Assembly: GCA_002346525.1 (NCBI GenBank)
Contig: DDZY01000020.1
Coordinates: 9,133-20,175, forward strand
DNA length: 11,043 nt
Source: Proteobacteria bacterium UBA2996
GTDB lineage: Bacteria > Pseudomonadota > Gammaproteobacteria > Arenicellales > UBA868
Reading direction: 5' to 3'
Shown: positions 1-6,515 of the stretch, piece after piece
Position numbering within the stretch: the stretch's first letter is position 1
Layout: each line of letters opens with the position of its first letter
Notes under the pieces: generated by a model
Database searches by the model: none
What the model was told of the DNA's origin: nothing
The model's input: only the letters and a program-made list of their open reading frames with translations
Program-made: the position numbers and the translations under genes

Positions 1-621
1 GCGTCCTTTTCCTATACCAGTGTTGCCAATGTCCTCGTGATATTCTCTTGCACACCACTGCTTGCTGCGTTGTTCTCCAGGATGCTTTTTGGGGAGACAG
101 TCTCCCGATCAACACAGATTGCGATTTTGTGTGTTTCGGGTGGGCTGATCATTGTGGCGAGCGGTAGTCTGGAAAGTGGCCAATGGATTGGAGATCTGCT
201 TGCGTTAGTCAACGCGGCGATTCTCGGTTTGAGTTTTGCTGTCGTGCGGGGCCGTCGACAGTTCAATATGATTCCAGCCGTCGTACTGGGACTGTTGGTC
301 GCCGGTGTAATTGGTGCCTTCTTCGCAGAATTTCCTGAGATGGGTCCGCAGCAGTGGGGCGCGCTTGTCTTCGGCGGGAGCATCCTGCTTCCGCTAGCCA
401 TTGCGCTGATTACGATCGGCCCACGTTATCTCCCTGCTCCCGAAGCGGCTATGCTCGGACTGTTGGAGTCGGTACTTGGACCTTTTTGGCTCTGGCTGGT
501 GATTGGAGAGAATCCGGGCATTCGGTCTATCGTCGGGGGTGTTGTCGTCATTTCAGTTCTGTTTGTGCACGCGATGGGACGGTTTCGACAGGAACACGGG
601 AAAACCCTGTTGGGCAGTTGA
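1..621 (+). CDS. EamA/DMT-superfamily membrane transporter, 3' part
   Basis: The reading frame is open from the first base of the window, so only the C-terminal 206 residues are present; full members of this family have about 290-300 residues. The protein is a chain of hydrophobic helices. The first visible part (YTSVANVLVIFSCTPLLAAL, then a FGE motif) looks like the end of the first EamA repeat, and the part from about residue 60 onward is the second repeat, closing with a short basic tail (GRFRQEHGK). Family members export or import small metabolites such as amino acids, nucleosides or drugs across the inner membrane; the substrate cannot be read from sequence. It ends 71 bases before the regulator gene and is separated from it by an operator/promoter, so it is probably a separate transcription unit. 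A link to pyrimidine metabolism is only suggested by position. Confidence 0.85.
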   Translation, partial: ASFSYTSVANVLVIFSCTPLLAALFSRMLFGETVSRSTQIAILCVSGGLIIVASGSLESGQWIGDLLALVNAAILGLSFAVVRGRRQFNMIPAVVLGLLVAGVIGAFFAEFPEMGPQQWGALVFGGSILLPLAIALITIGPRYLPAPEAAMLGLLESVLGPFWLWLVIGENPGIRSIVGGVVVISVLFVHAMGRFRQEHGKTLLGS

Positions 622-653
622 GTTGTAAACGGCACCCCGGGTTTGGGGAAAAG

Positions 654-669
654 TTGACCATTCGGTCAG
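654..669. promoter_or_regulatory. RutR-like operator palindrome
   Basis: The sequence TTGACCA-TT-CGGTCAG is an imperfect inverted repeat with a 2-base centre. It fits the known E. coli RutR consensus TTGACCAnnTGGTCAA at 12 of 14 fixed positions: the left arm is perfect and the right arm differs at its first and last base. It lies 24 bases upstream of the start codon of a RutR-like repressor, which fits autoregulation and perhaps control of the whole downstream cluster. Confidence 0.7.
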
Positions 670-683
670 TCCCGGTTCACAAT
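654..683 (+). promoter_or_regulatory. Predicted sigma-70 promoter of the RutR-like regulator gene
   Basis: TTGACC at 654-659 matches the -35 consensus at 5 of 6 positions. CACAAT at 678-683 matches the -10 consensus at 4 of 6, with an 18-base spacer. Transcription would start near 690, only a few bases before the ATG at 693. The -35 box lies inside the RutR-like operator, so bound repressor would block RNA polymerase. This is inference from pattern only. Confidence 0.45.
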
Positions 684-692
684 GGCTTTGTT

Positions 693-1367
693 ATGGAGGC
701 GTCCCAAGACCATCATCCCTCGACTTCAAGCCGGATCGGAACGACCGGCAGCAGCACCGGCGTAGGAGAACGGCAGCGTGAGAGAATTATCCGCGCGGCG
801 ACCCTGGTTTTTTCCCGAAAAGGCTATGACGGCGCCCGCGTAGAAGAGATCGCTCGTAGTGCAGGGATTCCCAAAGGCAATGTGCTCTATTACTTCAAGA
901 CCAAGAAGACTCTTTACCGCGTGGTTATAGAACAGGTACTCAGCCTGTGGCTCGACGCGCTGGGCAATATCGCCGTAGACGGCAACCCTGAAGAGGCTAT
1001 CCGCCAATATGTCAATCGAAAATTAGCGCTCTCAAGGAATTATCCGGAAGCCTCCCGACTGTTTGCCATGGAAGTGATCAGCGGCGCTCCAGTCATCAAC
1101 GATCACCTGAGCGGTGAGCTTCGACTCTGGGTGGAGGAGAAGGGCGAGGTGTTCAGAAAATGGCAACAGGATGGCCTGATGGCAAAGATCGACCCGGCGC
1201 ATGCTTTCTTCATGATTTGGGTTGTTACGCAGACCTATGCCGACTTCGAGGCCCAGATCCAGGCGGTGACCGGCGCCAAAGGTTACGCTCAGGAGATTTA
1301 CACGGACGCAACCGGGGATGTTGTCGAGGCACTTGTGCGGGGTCTGGGTCTAAAGCGTGATACGTAG
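693..1367 (+). CDS. rutR: RutR/PydR-like TetR-family pyrimidine-responsive repressor
   Basis: This is a 224-residue DNA-binding regulator. Residues about 28-75 form the TetR helix-turn-helix domain, with the recognition region IPKGNVLYYF matching E. coli RutR VSKTNLLYYF. The C-terminal ligand domain also follows RutR closely: SRNYPEASRLFAMEVISGAP (113-132) and IDPAHAFFMIWVVTQTYADF (166-185). Trp176 and Gln180 align with RutR Trp167 and Gln171, in the region that contacts uracil/thymine. RutR-type proteins release DNA when they bind pyrimidine base. The frame stays open far upstream inside the EamA gene, but homology begins after residue 25 and the ATG at 693 is the sensible start. It has no Shine-Dalgarno sequence, consistent with a near-leaderless mRNA. 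The N-terminal 25 residues are Ser/Thr/Gly-rich and probably disordered. PydR, a RutR-like repressor of the reductive pathway in Pseudomonas putida, is the closest functional parallel. Confidence 0.88.
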   Translation: MEASQDHHPSTSSRIGTTGSSTGVGERQRERIIRAATLVFSRKGYDGARVEEIARSAGIPKGNVLYYFKTKKTLYRVVIEQVLSLWLDALGNIAVDGNPEEAIRQYVNRKLALSRNYPEASRLFAMEVISGAPVINDHLSGELRLWVEEKGEVFRKWQQDGLMAKIDPAHAFFMIWVVTQTYADFEAQIQAVTGAKGYAQEIYTDATGDVVEALVRGLGLKRDT

Positions 1368-1453
1368 GCACCGTTCCCGTCGGCATAGGTAGTTGGGCAG
1401 TGGCCATAGCCTGGCAGTCAGTCAACGATAGTGAGCGAACTACAGATAAAACC

Positions 1454-1459
1454 AAGGAG
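1454..1459 (+). promoter_or_regulatory. Ribosome binding site fixing the beta-ureidopropionase start
   Basis: AAGGAG lies 6 bases before the ATG at 1466. It favours this start over the in-frame GTG at 1400, which would add 22 unconserved residues. Confidence 0.75.
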
Positions 1460-1465
1460 CAAACA

Positions 1466-2332
1466 ATGAGTAAGTTGAAATCAGGCTTAATCCAGATGAG
1501 CCTCAAGGGATCCACGGAGGAGACTCCAGAAAAGATTCGGGATGCAATGCTGGAGGCTCACCTGCCGCTAATCGATAAGGCCGGCGCCGAAGGGGTGCAG
1601 GTATTGTGTTTTCAGGAAGTATTCACCCAGCCTTATTTTTGCCCTAGTCAGGATGCGAAATGGTACGCCGCCGCAGAGCCGATTCCGGATGGCCACACGG
1701 TTTCTTTAATCCAGGAATATGCCAAGAAGCACAATATGGTGATTATTGTGCCGATCTACGAGGAGGCGATGACCGGGGTCTATTACAACACCGCAGCCGT
1801 GATCGACGCGGACGGAAGTTACCTTGGCAAGTACCGCAAGACACACCTGCCGCATGTCGCTGGCTTTTGGGAAAAGTTCTTCTTTAAGCCGGGTGCTTCC
1901 GATTGGCCAGTATTCAATACCGCCTATGGCCGGATCGGCGTTTATATTTGCTATGACCGCCATTTTCCCGAGGGATGGCGGGCATTAGCTCTCGCGGGTG
2001 CTGAAATCATCTACAACCCTTCGGCAACGGTCGCCGGCTTGTCACAGTATCTCTGGGAACTGGAACAGCCGGCGTCAGCAGCAGCGAACGGCGTCTTCAT
2101 CGCAGCAATCAACCGGGTAGGAACTGAAGCACCCTGGAATATCGGAGAGTTCTACGGCTCGAGTTACTTTGTGAACCCAAGAGGCCAGATCGAAGCGCAG
2201 GCGAGTCCAGACCAGGACGAGCTTTTGATTCACGAAATGGATATGGATATGGTGCGGCAGGTCCGAGATACGTGGCAGTTTTTTCGGGATCGGCGGCCTG
2301 AGACCTATGGTTCTTTAACAGATTTAAACTGA
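1466..2332 (+). CDS. pydC: Beta-ureidopropionase (N-carbamoyl-beta-alanine amidohydrolase), nitrilase superfamily
   Basis: This 288-residue cytosolic enzyme hydrolyses N-carbamoyl-beta-alanine (from uracil) or N-carbamoyl-3-aminoisobutyrate (from thymine) to the beta-amino acid, CO2 and ammonia, the third step of reductive pyrimidine breakdown. The nitrilase-fold catalytic triad is visible: Glu51 in CFQEVF, Lys125 in YRKTHLP and Cys162 in YICYDRHFPEGWR. Glu136 in FWEKFFF fits the additional structural Glu. The AGFWEKFFFKPG and IGEFYGSSYFVNPRG segments are typical of beta-ureidopropionases and related N-carbamoylputrescine amidases. The latter is the main alternative, but the preT/preA context supports the pyrimidine role. 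It is 98 bases after the regulator and 50 bases before the M20 hydrolase. I see no convincing promoter in the gap, so it may be read from the regulator promoter. Confidence 0.88.
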   Translation: MSKLKSGLIQMSLKGSTEETPEKIRDAMLEAHLPLIDKAGAEGVQVLCFQEVFTQPYFCPSQDAKWYAAAEPIPDGHTVSLIQEYAKKHNMVIIVPIYEEAMTGVYYNTAAVIDADGSYLGKYRKTHLPHVAGFWEKFFFKPGASDWPVFNTAYGRIGVYICYDRHFPEGWRALALAGAEIIYNPSATVAGLSQYLWELEQPASAAANGVFIAAINRVGTEAPWNIGEFYGSSYFVNPRGQIEAQASPDQDELLIHEMDMDMVRQVRDTWQFFRDRRPETYGSLTDLN

Positions 2333-2369
2333 CCGATAACCCAACTACCAATCGAAAGGAACAGAAAGG

Positions 2370-2373
2370 GGAG
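2370..2373 (+). promoter_or_regulatory. Ribosome binding site deciding the M20 hydrolase start
   Basis: GGAG, within a purine-rich run at 2365-2376, is 9 bases before the ATG at 2383 but only 3 bases before the alternative in-frame GTG at 2377. The spacing favours the ATG. Confidence 0.5.
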
Positions 2374-2382
2374 AGAGTGAGC

Positions 2383-3624
2383 ATGGGGGATGAGCAGATG
2401 ATTAATGGGGGACGCCTGTGGGATTCGATAATGGAGATGGCCAAAATTGGCCCGACTGCGAAAGGTGGGTCCTGCCGGCTGGCGTTGACGGATCTCGACC
2501 GGGAGGCGCGGGATCTCTTTGTAACGTGGTGCCGCGATGCAGGCTGCACTATCTCTGTCGACAAGATGGGCAATATCTTTGCTCGCCGGCCAGGCACCGA
2601 TCCTGATTTGCCGCCGGTTGTTGCAGGCAGTCACCTTGATACCCAGCCGACCGGTGGACGGTTCGATGGAGTTTATGGGGTACTGACCGGACTGGAGGTG
2701 ATCCGCAGCCTGAATGATCATGGAATTCAGACTCGGCACCCGGTCGAGGCAGCGTGTTGGACCAATGAGGAAGGCAGTCGTTTCGCACCGGCCATGGTGG
2801 CGTCTGGTGTCTTTGCCGGTATTTATGACCTGGAGTACGGCCTGTCTCGTGCGGACGAAGAAGGCAAGACCATGGGTGAAGAGCTGGAGCGGATCGGCTA
2901 TGCCGGTGATGAACCAATGGGTCGGCCGCTGCATGCTTATTTTGAAGCCCATATTGAGCAGGGGCCTATCCTGGTGGAGGAGGGCATTGAGATCGGTGTC
3001 GTGACCGATGCCCAGGGACAACGATGGTATGAACTCGAACTGACAGGCAGAGAATCACACGCCGGGCCAACGCCGATGGACCGGCGCCAGGATGCCCTGC
3101 TGGGAGCCGCAAGAGTGGTCAGCCTCGTCAACGAGACTGGCCTTGCCCACGCCCCATTGGCTTGTGCAACAGTCGGCATGGTAAATGTCCACCCGAACTC
3201 GCGGAATGTTATTCCCGGACGGGTCTTCCTGACGATCGATATCCGCCATCCCGACGATACAGTCCTGTCAAAAATGGATCAGGCCATCCGTGACGGTGTC
3301 CAGCGGATTGCCTCTGAAGGGGGTTTATCGTTTGATCTTGAACAGATCTTTTACTACGCGCCCGTACCGTTTGATCAGAGTTGTGTCGAGGCCGTGGACG
3401 GGGCTGCCCAATCCTGTGGATACAGCGCCCGCAAGATCGTTACCGGTGCCGGCCATGATGCCTGTTTCATTGCCCATGCCGCTCCGACCTCGATGGTGTT
3501 TATCCCCTGTATTGATGGGATCAGCCATAACGAAGTGGAGGACATCGAACCGGAGTGGTCCACCGCCGGGGCAAACGTCATGTTCCGTGCCATCTTGTCC
3601 AAAGCCGGGCACGCCGACGGTTAG
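2383..3624 (+). CDS. M20-family Zn-dependent hydrolase (N-carbamoyl-amino-acid hydrolase / hydantoinase-carbamoylase family)
   Basis: This is a 413-residue metal-dependent amidase of the AllC/HyuC/M20 family. Metal-site motifs appear in the expected order: His84 in GSHLDT, Asp95 in GGRFDG, Glu129-Glu130 in TNEEGSRF (general base and ligand), His190 in FEAHIEQGP and His382 in GISHNE. The dimerisation (lid) domain spans about 213-328 and includes SHAGPTPMDRRQDAL and NVHPNSRNVIPG. Family members hydrolyse N-carbamoyl amino acids, ureidoglycolate or allantoate. Some bacterial beta-ureidopropionases belong to this family, so it may do the same step as the upstream nitrilase-type enzyme or prefer a different carbamoyl substrate. 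The ABC ATPase gene starts 21 bases later. A start 6 bases upstream (GTG 2377) is possible. The family call is firm; the exact substrate is not known. Confidence 0.85.
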   Translation: MGDEQMINGGRLWDSIMEMAKIGPTAKGGSCRLALTDLDREARDLFVTWCRDAGCTISVDKMGNIFARRPGTDPDLPPVVAGSHLDTQPTGGRFDGVYGVLTGLEVIRSLNDHGIQTRHPVEAACWTNEEGSRFAPAMVASGVFAGIYDLEYGLSRADEEGKTMGEELERIGYAGDEPMGRPLHAYFEAHIEQGPILVEEGIEIGVVTDAQGQRWYELELTGRESHAGPTPMDRRQDALLGAARVVSLVNETGLAHAPLACATVGMVNVHPNSRNVIPGRVFLTIDIRHPDDTVLSKMDQAIRDGVQRIASEGGLSFDLEQIFYYAPVPFDQSCVEAVDGAAQSCGYSARKIVTGAGHDACFIAHAAPTSMVFIPCIDGISHNEVEDIEPEWSTAGANVMFRAILSKAGHADG

Positions 3625-3645
3625 ACTGGAAAGAGGACTGCTTCG

Positions 3646-4449
3646 GTGACTCAGACAGTGCGTACGGGGTCTGCGGTCGTACACACCAGCGATCTTTCGC
3701 TGGAGTTCAGTACGGACGATGGACCCGTACATGCACTCGCGAATATAAATCTCGACATTGCGGCGGGAGAATTTATCTCGCTAATTGGTCCATCAGGGTG
3801 CGGCAAGACAACATTGCTCAGGGTGATTGCAGATCTCGAGACGCATACAGGCGGTGAGATCCAGGTCAATGGTGTCAGCCCGCGAGAAGCCCGTGAGAGC
3901 AGGGCATACGGCTATGTCTTTCAGGCACCAGCGTTGTACCCATGGAGAACGGTGCGGCGCAACGTCATGTTGCCGCTCGAGATCATGGGGGTCTCGCGGC
4001 AGGAGCGTGAAGCGCGGTGTGCGCAATATCTTGATCTGGTGAATCTTGGCGGCTTTGAGAACAAATATCCCTGGCAACTATCGGGCGGCATGCAGCAACG
4101 CGTCTCCATCGCCCGGGCCCTGAGCGTCGAACCCGAGTTGTTGCTGATGGATGAGCCCTTTGGGGCGCTGGACGAAATCACCCGGGATCACCTGAATCAG
4201 CAACTCCTGGAACTCTGGGGAAAGACAGGTAAAACGGTCGTTTTTGTGACCCACTCTATTCCGGAAGCGGTATTTCTCTCGTCCCGCGTTGTGGTGATGT
4301 CTCCAAGACCCGGACAGGTGATCGACGACATTTCGTGCAATCTCCCCCGGGAGCGGACTTTGGATATCCGCGAGACACCCGAGTTTCTTGAGATCGCCCA
4401 CCGGGTACGCGAGGGCCTGAAGGCGGGGCACAGTTATGACGATGATTAA
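3646..4449 (+). CDS. ABC transporter ATP-binding protein, NitT/TauT (SsuB/ThiZ-like) family
   Basis: This 267-residue ATPase drives the importer encoded by the next three genes. It has Walker A GPSGCGKT (48-55), Q-loop Gln93 in YVFQAPALYPWRTV, signature LSGGM (145-149), Walker B LLLMDE (165-170), the D-loop GALD (173-176) and switch His203 in VTHSIPEA. The PALYPWRTV and THSIPEAVFLSSRVVVMSPRPG stretches are typical of the nitrate/taurine/sulfonate/hydroxymethylpyrimidine branch. It starts at a GTG with GAGG nine bases upstream. Its 3' end overlaps the first permease gene by 14 bases, which implies translational coupling. Confidence 0.93.
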   Translation: MTQTVRTGSAVVHTSDLSLEFSTDDGPVHALANINLDIAAGEFISLIGPSGCGKTTLLRVIADLETHTGGEIQVNGVSPREARESRAYGYVFQAPALYPWRTVRRNVMLPLEIMGVSRQEREARCAQYLDLVNLGGFENKYPWQLSGGMQQRVSIARALSVEPELLLMDEPFGALDEITRDHLNQQLLELWGKTGKTVVFVTHSIPEAVFLSSRVVVMSPRPGQVIDDISCNLPRERTLDIRETPEFLEIAHRVREGLKAGHSYDDD

Positions 4450-5338
4450 CCGTCTGGTCCATCAGGGGACATTTTTGCCGGTACTCACGGTAGTGACGAG
4501 TCTGATAGTGATCTGGTATGCGGGGGCGGTTTATCTCAACAGCACGCAGTTGATTGACCGCTATCAAAAAAAGGGAGTCGACTGGGACATCAGCCGACTG
4601 GCGCAGGATGCCTGGAAAATGGAGCGGCCAGTGCTACCCGCTCCGCACCAGGTTGGTGTTGAGCTCAAAAAAACCGTGATCGACAAGCGGGTGACTTCAA
4701 AACGCAGTTTGGTGTATCACGCCGGAATCACGTTGTCGTCGTCGTTGTTGGGATTTGCACTCGGGACGCTTCTCGGCATCGCGCTCGCTATCGGGATCGT
4801 CTATGTCACCACGCTTGATCGAAGTCTGATGCCCTGGATTATTGCGTCTCAAACGGTGCCGATCCTGGCGTTGGCGCCGATGATCATTGTGGTGCTGGGC
4901 TCAATCGGGATCACGGGGCTTTTCCCGAAGTCGGTGATCTCCATGTACCTGTGCTTCTTCCCGGTCGTGGTCGGCATGGTGAAGGGGCTTCGATCGCCCG
5001 AGCCCATACTCATAGATCAGATGCGCACCTACTCGGCCAGCCCGACCCAAGTCTTCTTCAAGCTGCGTCTGCCGGCTTCAATACCATTCCTGTTTGCGTC
5101 GCTGAAGGTGGCCATCGCGTTGAGTGTTGTCGGCGCCATCGTTGCTGAGTTACCCACAGGTGGACAGGGAGGACTGGGCGCCCGTCTTCTCACCGGCTCC
5201 TACTATGGTCAGATTACGATGATCTGGTCAGCGCTGATAGTCGCTTCGGTCGTATCAGCGCTCTTAGTGACAGCAGTTGGGCGTTTGGAAAGGATTGCGC
5301 TACGCAGACTAAACGGCGGCCAGGTGGTGGCGGTGTGA
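4436..5338 (+). CDS. ABC transporter permease 1 (BPD_transp_1, NitT/TauT type)
   Basis: This is a 300-residue inner-membrane permease. TM1 spans about residues 13-33. An unusually long periplasmic stretch (about 34-95) with several charged residues precedes the core domain, whose helices begin near residue 97. The EAA-type cytoplasmic loop that contacts the ATPase is MRTYSASPTQVFFKLRLP (196-213), followed by the conserved ALSVVGAIVAELPTGGQGGLG segment (228-248). The gene overlaps the ATPase gene by 14 bases and the second permease gene by 4 bases, so these three form a tightly coupled unit. The ATG at 4442 (two codons later) is a possible alternative start. It probably forms a heterodimeric pore with permease 2. 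Confidence 0.9.
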   Translation: MTMINRLVHQGTFLPVLTVVTSLIVIWYAGAVYLNSTQLIDRYQKKGVDWDISRLAQDAWKMERPVLPAPHQVGVELKKTVIDKRVTSKRSLVYHAGITLSSSLLGFALGTLLGIALAIGIVYVTTLDRSLMPWIIASQTVPILALAPMIIVVLGSIGITGLFPKSVISMYLCFFPVVVGMVKGLRSPEPILIDQMRTYSASPTQVFFKLRLPASIPFLFASLKVAIALSVVGAIVAELPTGGQGGLGARLLTGSYYGQITMIWSALIVASVVSALLVTAVGRLERIALRRLNGGQVVAV

Positions 5339-6471
5339 GCGTGGGTTCAAGAAAAGTCCCTGGATCGGTATTGGCGGGTGGCTTGTTACTCCTGCTGGCA
5401 TTTTTTGGTTCGCCTGCGCCTGAAGTGAAATGGATTAACTTCGCGGGGGTCTGGGTTACAGCCGGTTCGCTTGCAGGCGTTCTGGTGCTTTCTCTTTTGG
5501 GGCCGACTTCATCGCTATGGAGTCGCGCCGCTCAGTTGGCACTACTCAGCTCAGCGCTTTTGGGTACGCTTGACCTTGTGCATTTGGAGTCGATCAGCGG
5601 ATCTGCTGAGGTCGGATTCTGGTTGCTGGTTATCTCCTTAGGTTTTGTCGTCTGGCACGTGATGCAGCGATTCAGTCAGGCTAAACCCAAGGTAGCGTGG
5701 CTGCAAATGATGTTCCGCATCATCGTACCTGGGATCTTCGGTGCCTGGTTTTTAGCCCTGTGGGAGCTGGTGACTATCGGATTCGGAATTCCGCGGGTAT
5801 TGCTGCCTTCGCCCGGTCTCGTAGGTGATGCCATCAGCGGATCGCTGAACATTCTTGCTGCAGATTTCCAGCAGACCGTGGTGCGCGCTGTGATTCCCGG
5901 GTTTGTTATAGGCAATCTTGCTGGATTCGCCGCTGCCTTGGTCGCGGACCGGTGGGGATTTCTGGGGCGGGGACTATTGCCCGTGGGCAACCTGGTCAGC
6001 GCAATCCCGATTATCGGGATCGCCCCGATTATGGTGATGTGGTTTGGATTCGACTGGCAGTCCAAAGCCGCGGTCGTCGTCATCATGACCTTTTTCCCGA
6101 TGCTGGTGAATACCATGAGCGGGCTTCGCAGCGCAGGCGCTATGGAATTGGACCTAATGCGCGCTATTGGAGCGAGCCACTGGCAATCATTCCTTCAGGT
6201 GAGATTGCCGACCGCACTGCCGTTTATTTTCAATGCACTCAAGATCAACTCGGCTCTGGCCCTGATCGGGGCCATCGTTGCAGAGTTCTTCGGCACACCC
6301 ATCGTTGGGATGGGGTTTCGCATCTCGACTGAGGTCGGGAGGATGAATATGGAGATGGTTTGGGCATCAATCGCCTTGGCGGCAGTGTCTGGATCAGTGT
6401 TCTATGGTTTACTGGCGGTAGCGGAAAGACGGGCGACATTTTGGCACCCCTCCTTCCGCAAACCGTCGTAA
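5335..6471 (+). CDS. ABC transporter permease 2 with N-terminal membrane extension
   Basis: This 378-residue permease is about 100 residues longer than usual for the family. The C-terminal part (about 125-370) is an ordinary BPD_transp_1 domain with LWELVTIGFGIPRVLLPSP, the EAA-type loop LMRAIGASHWQSFLQVRLP (274-292) and GAIVAEFFG (312-320). The first 115 residues add what look like three to four more hydrophobic helices (about 10-25, 36-56, 65-83 and 93-110). The start GTG overlaps the stop codon of permease 1 (GTGA), with another GTG two codons later. The extension could be a membrane anchor or interaction module; its role is unknown. The paired permeases suggest a heterodimer. Confidence 0.9.
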   Translation: MSVGSRKVPGSVLAGGLLLLLAFFGSPAPEVKWINFAGVWVTAGSLAGVLVLSLLGPTSSLWSRAAQLALLSSALLGTLDLVHLESISGSAEVGFWLLVISLGFVVWHVMQRFSQAKPKVAWLQMMFRIIVPGIFGAWFLALWELVTIGFGIPRVLLPSPGLVGDAISGSLNILAADFQQTVVRAVIPGFVIGNLAGFAAALVADRWGFLGRGLLPVGNLVSAIPIIGIAPIMVMWFGFDWQSKAAVVVIMTFFPMLVNTMSGLRSAGAMELDLMRAIGASHWQSFLQVRLPTALPFIFNALKINSALALIGAIVAEFFGTPIVGMGFRISTEVGRMNMEMVWASIALAAVSGSVFYGLLAVAERRATFWHPSFRKPS

Positions 6472-6475
6472 AAAC

Positions 6476-6487
6476 GCCCCTAGGGGC
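6476..6487. repeat. 12-base perfect palindrome between permease 2 and binding-protein genes
   Basis: GCCCCTAGGGGC is a perfect palindrome that can fold as a GCCC/GGGC stem with a CTAG loop. It lies 4 bases after the permease 2 stop and 28 bases before the binding-protein start. There is no T-tract. It could protect or cut the mRNA so that the binding protein is made in excess, or be a protein site; neither is shown. Confidence 0.4.
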
Positions 6488-6501
6488 ACGTTCAACCAAA
6501 C

Positions 6502-6510
6502 AGAGGAGGT
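6502..6510 (+). promoter_or_regulatory. Very strong ribosome binding site of the binding-protein gene
   Basis: AGAGGAGGT, near-perfect complementarity to the 16S rRNA 3' end, is 5 bases before the ATG at 6516. It fixes the start, although the frame stays open upstream, and fits the need for excess periplasmic binding protein. Confidence 0.8.
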
Positions 6511-6515
6511 TAACT

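Noticed and set aside
635..648. CCCC-GGGTTT-GGGG stem as a terminator of the EamA gene
   Set aside because: The stem is only 4 bases and is followed by AAAA rather than T residues.
354..692. N-terminal extension of the regulator frame into the EamA gene
   Set aside because: The extra 113 residues are out-of-frame EamA coding sequence and operator DNA, and RutR homology begins only after the ATG at 693.
1393..1425. Possible operator or promoter before the beta-ureidopropionase gene (CAGTCAA half-site, TTGGGC)
   Set aside because: There is no matching left arm for the half-site, and no convincing -10 at the right distance.
2305..3021. Long antisense open frame (238 codons) opposite the M20 hydrolase gene
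   Set aside because: It lies opposite a well-conserved enzyme gene, has no recognisable domain, and similar long frames occur opposite the other genes, as expected from the GC and codon pattern.
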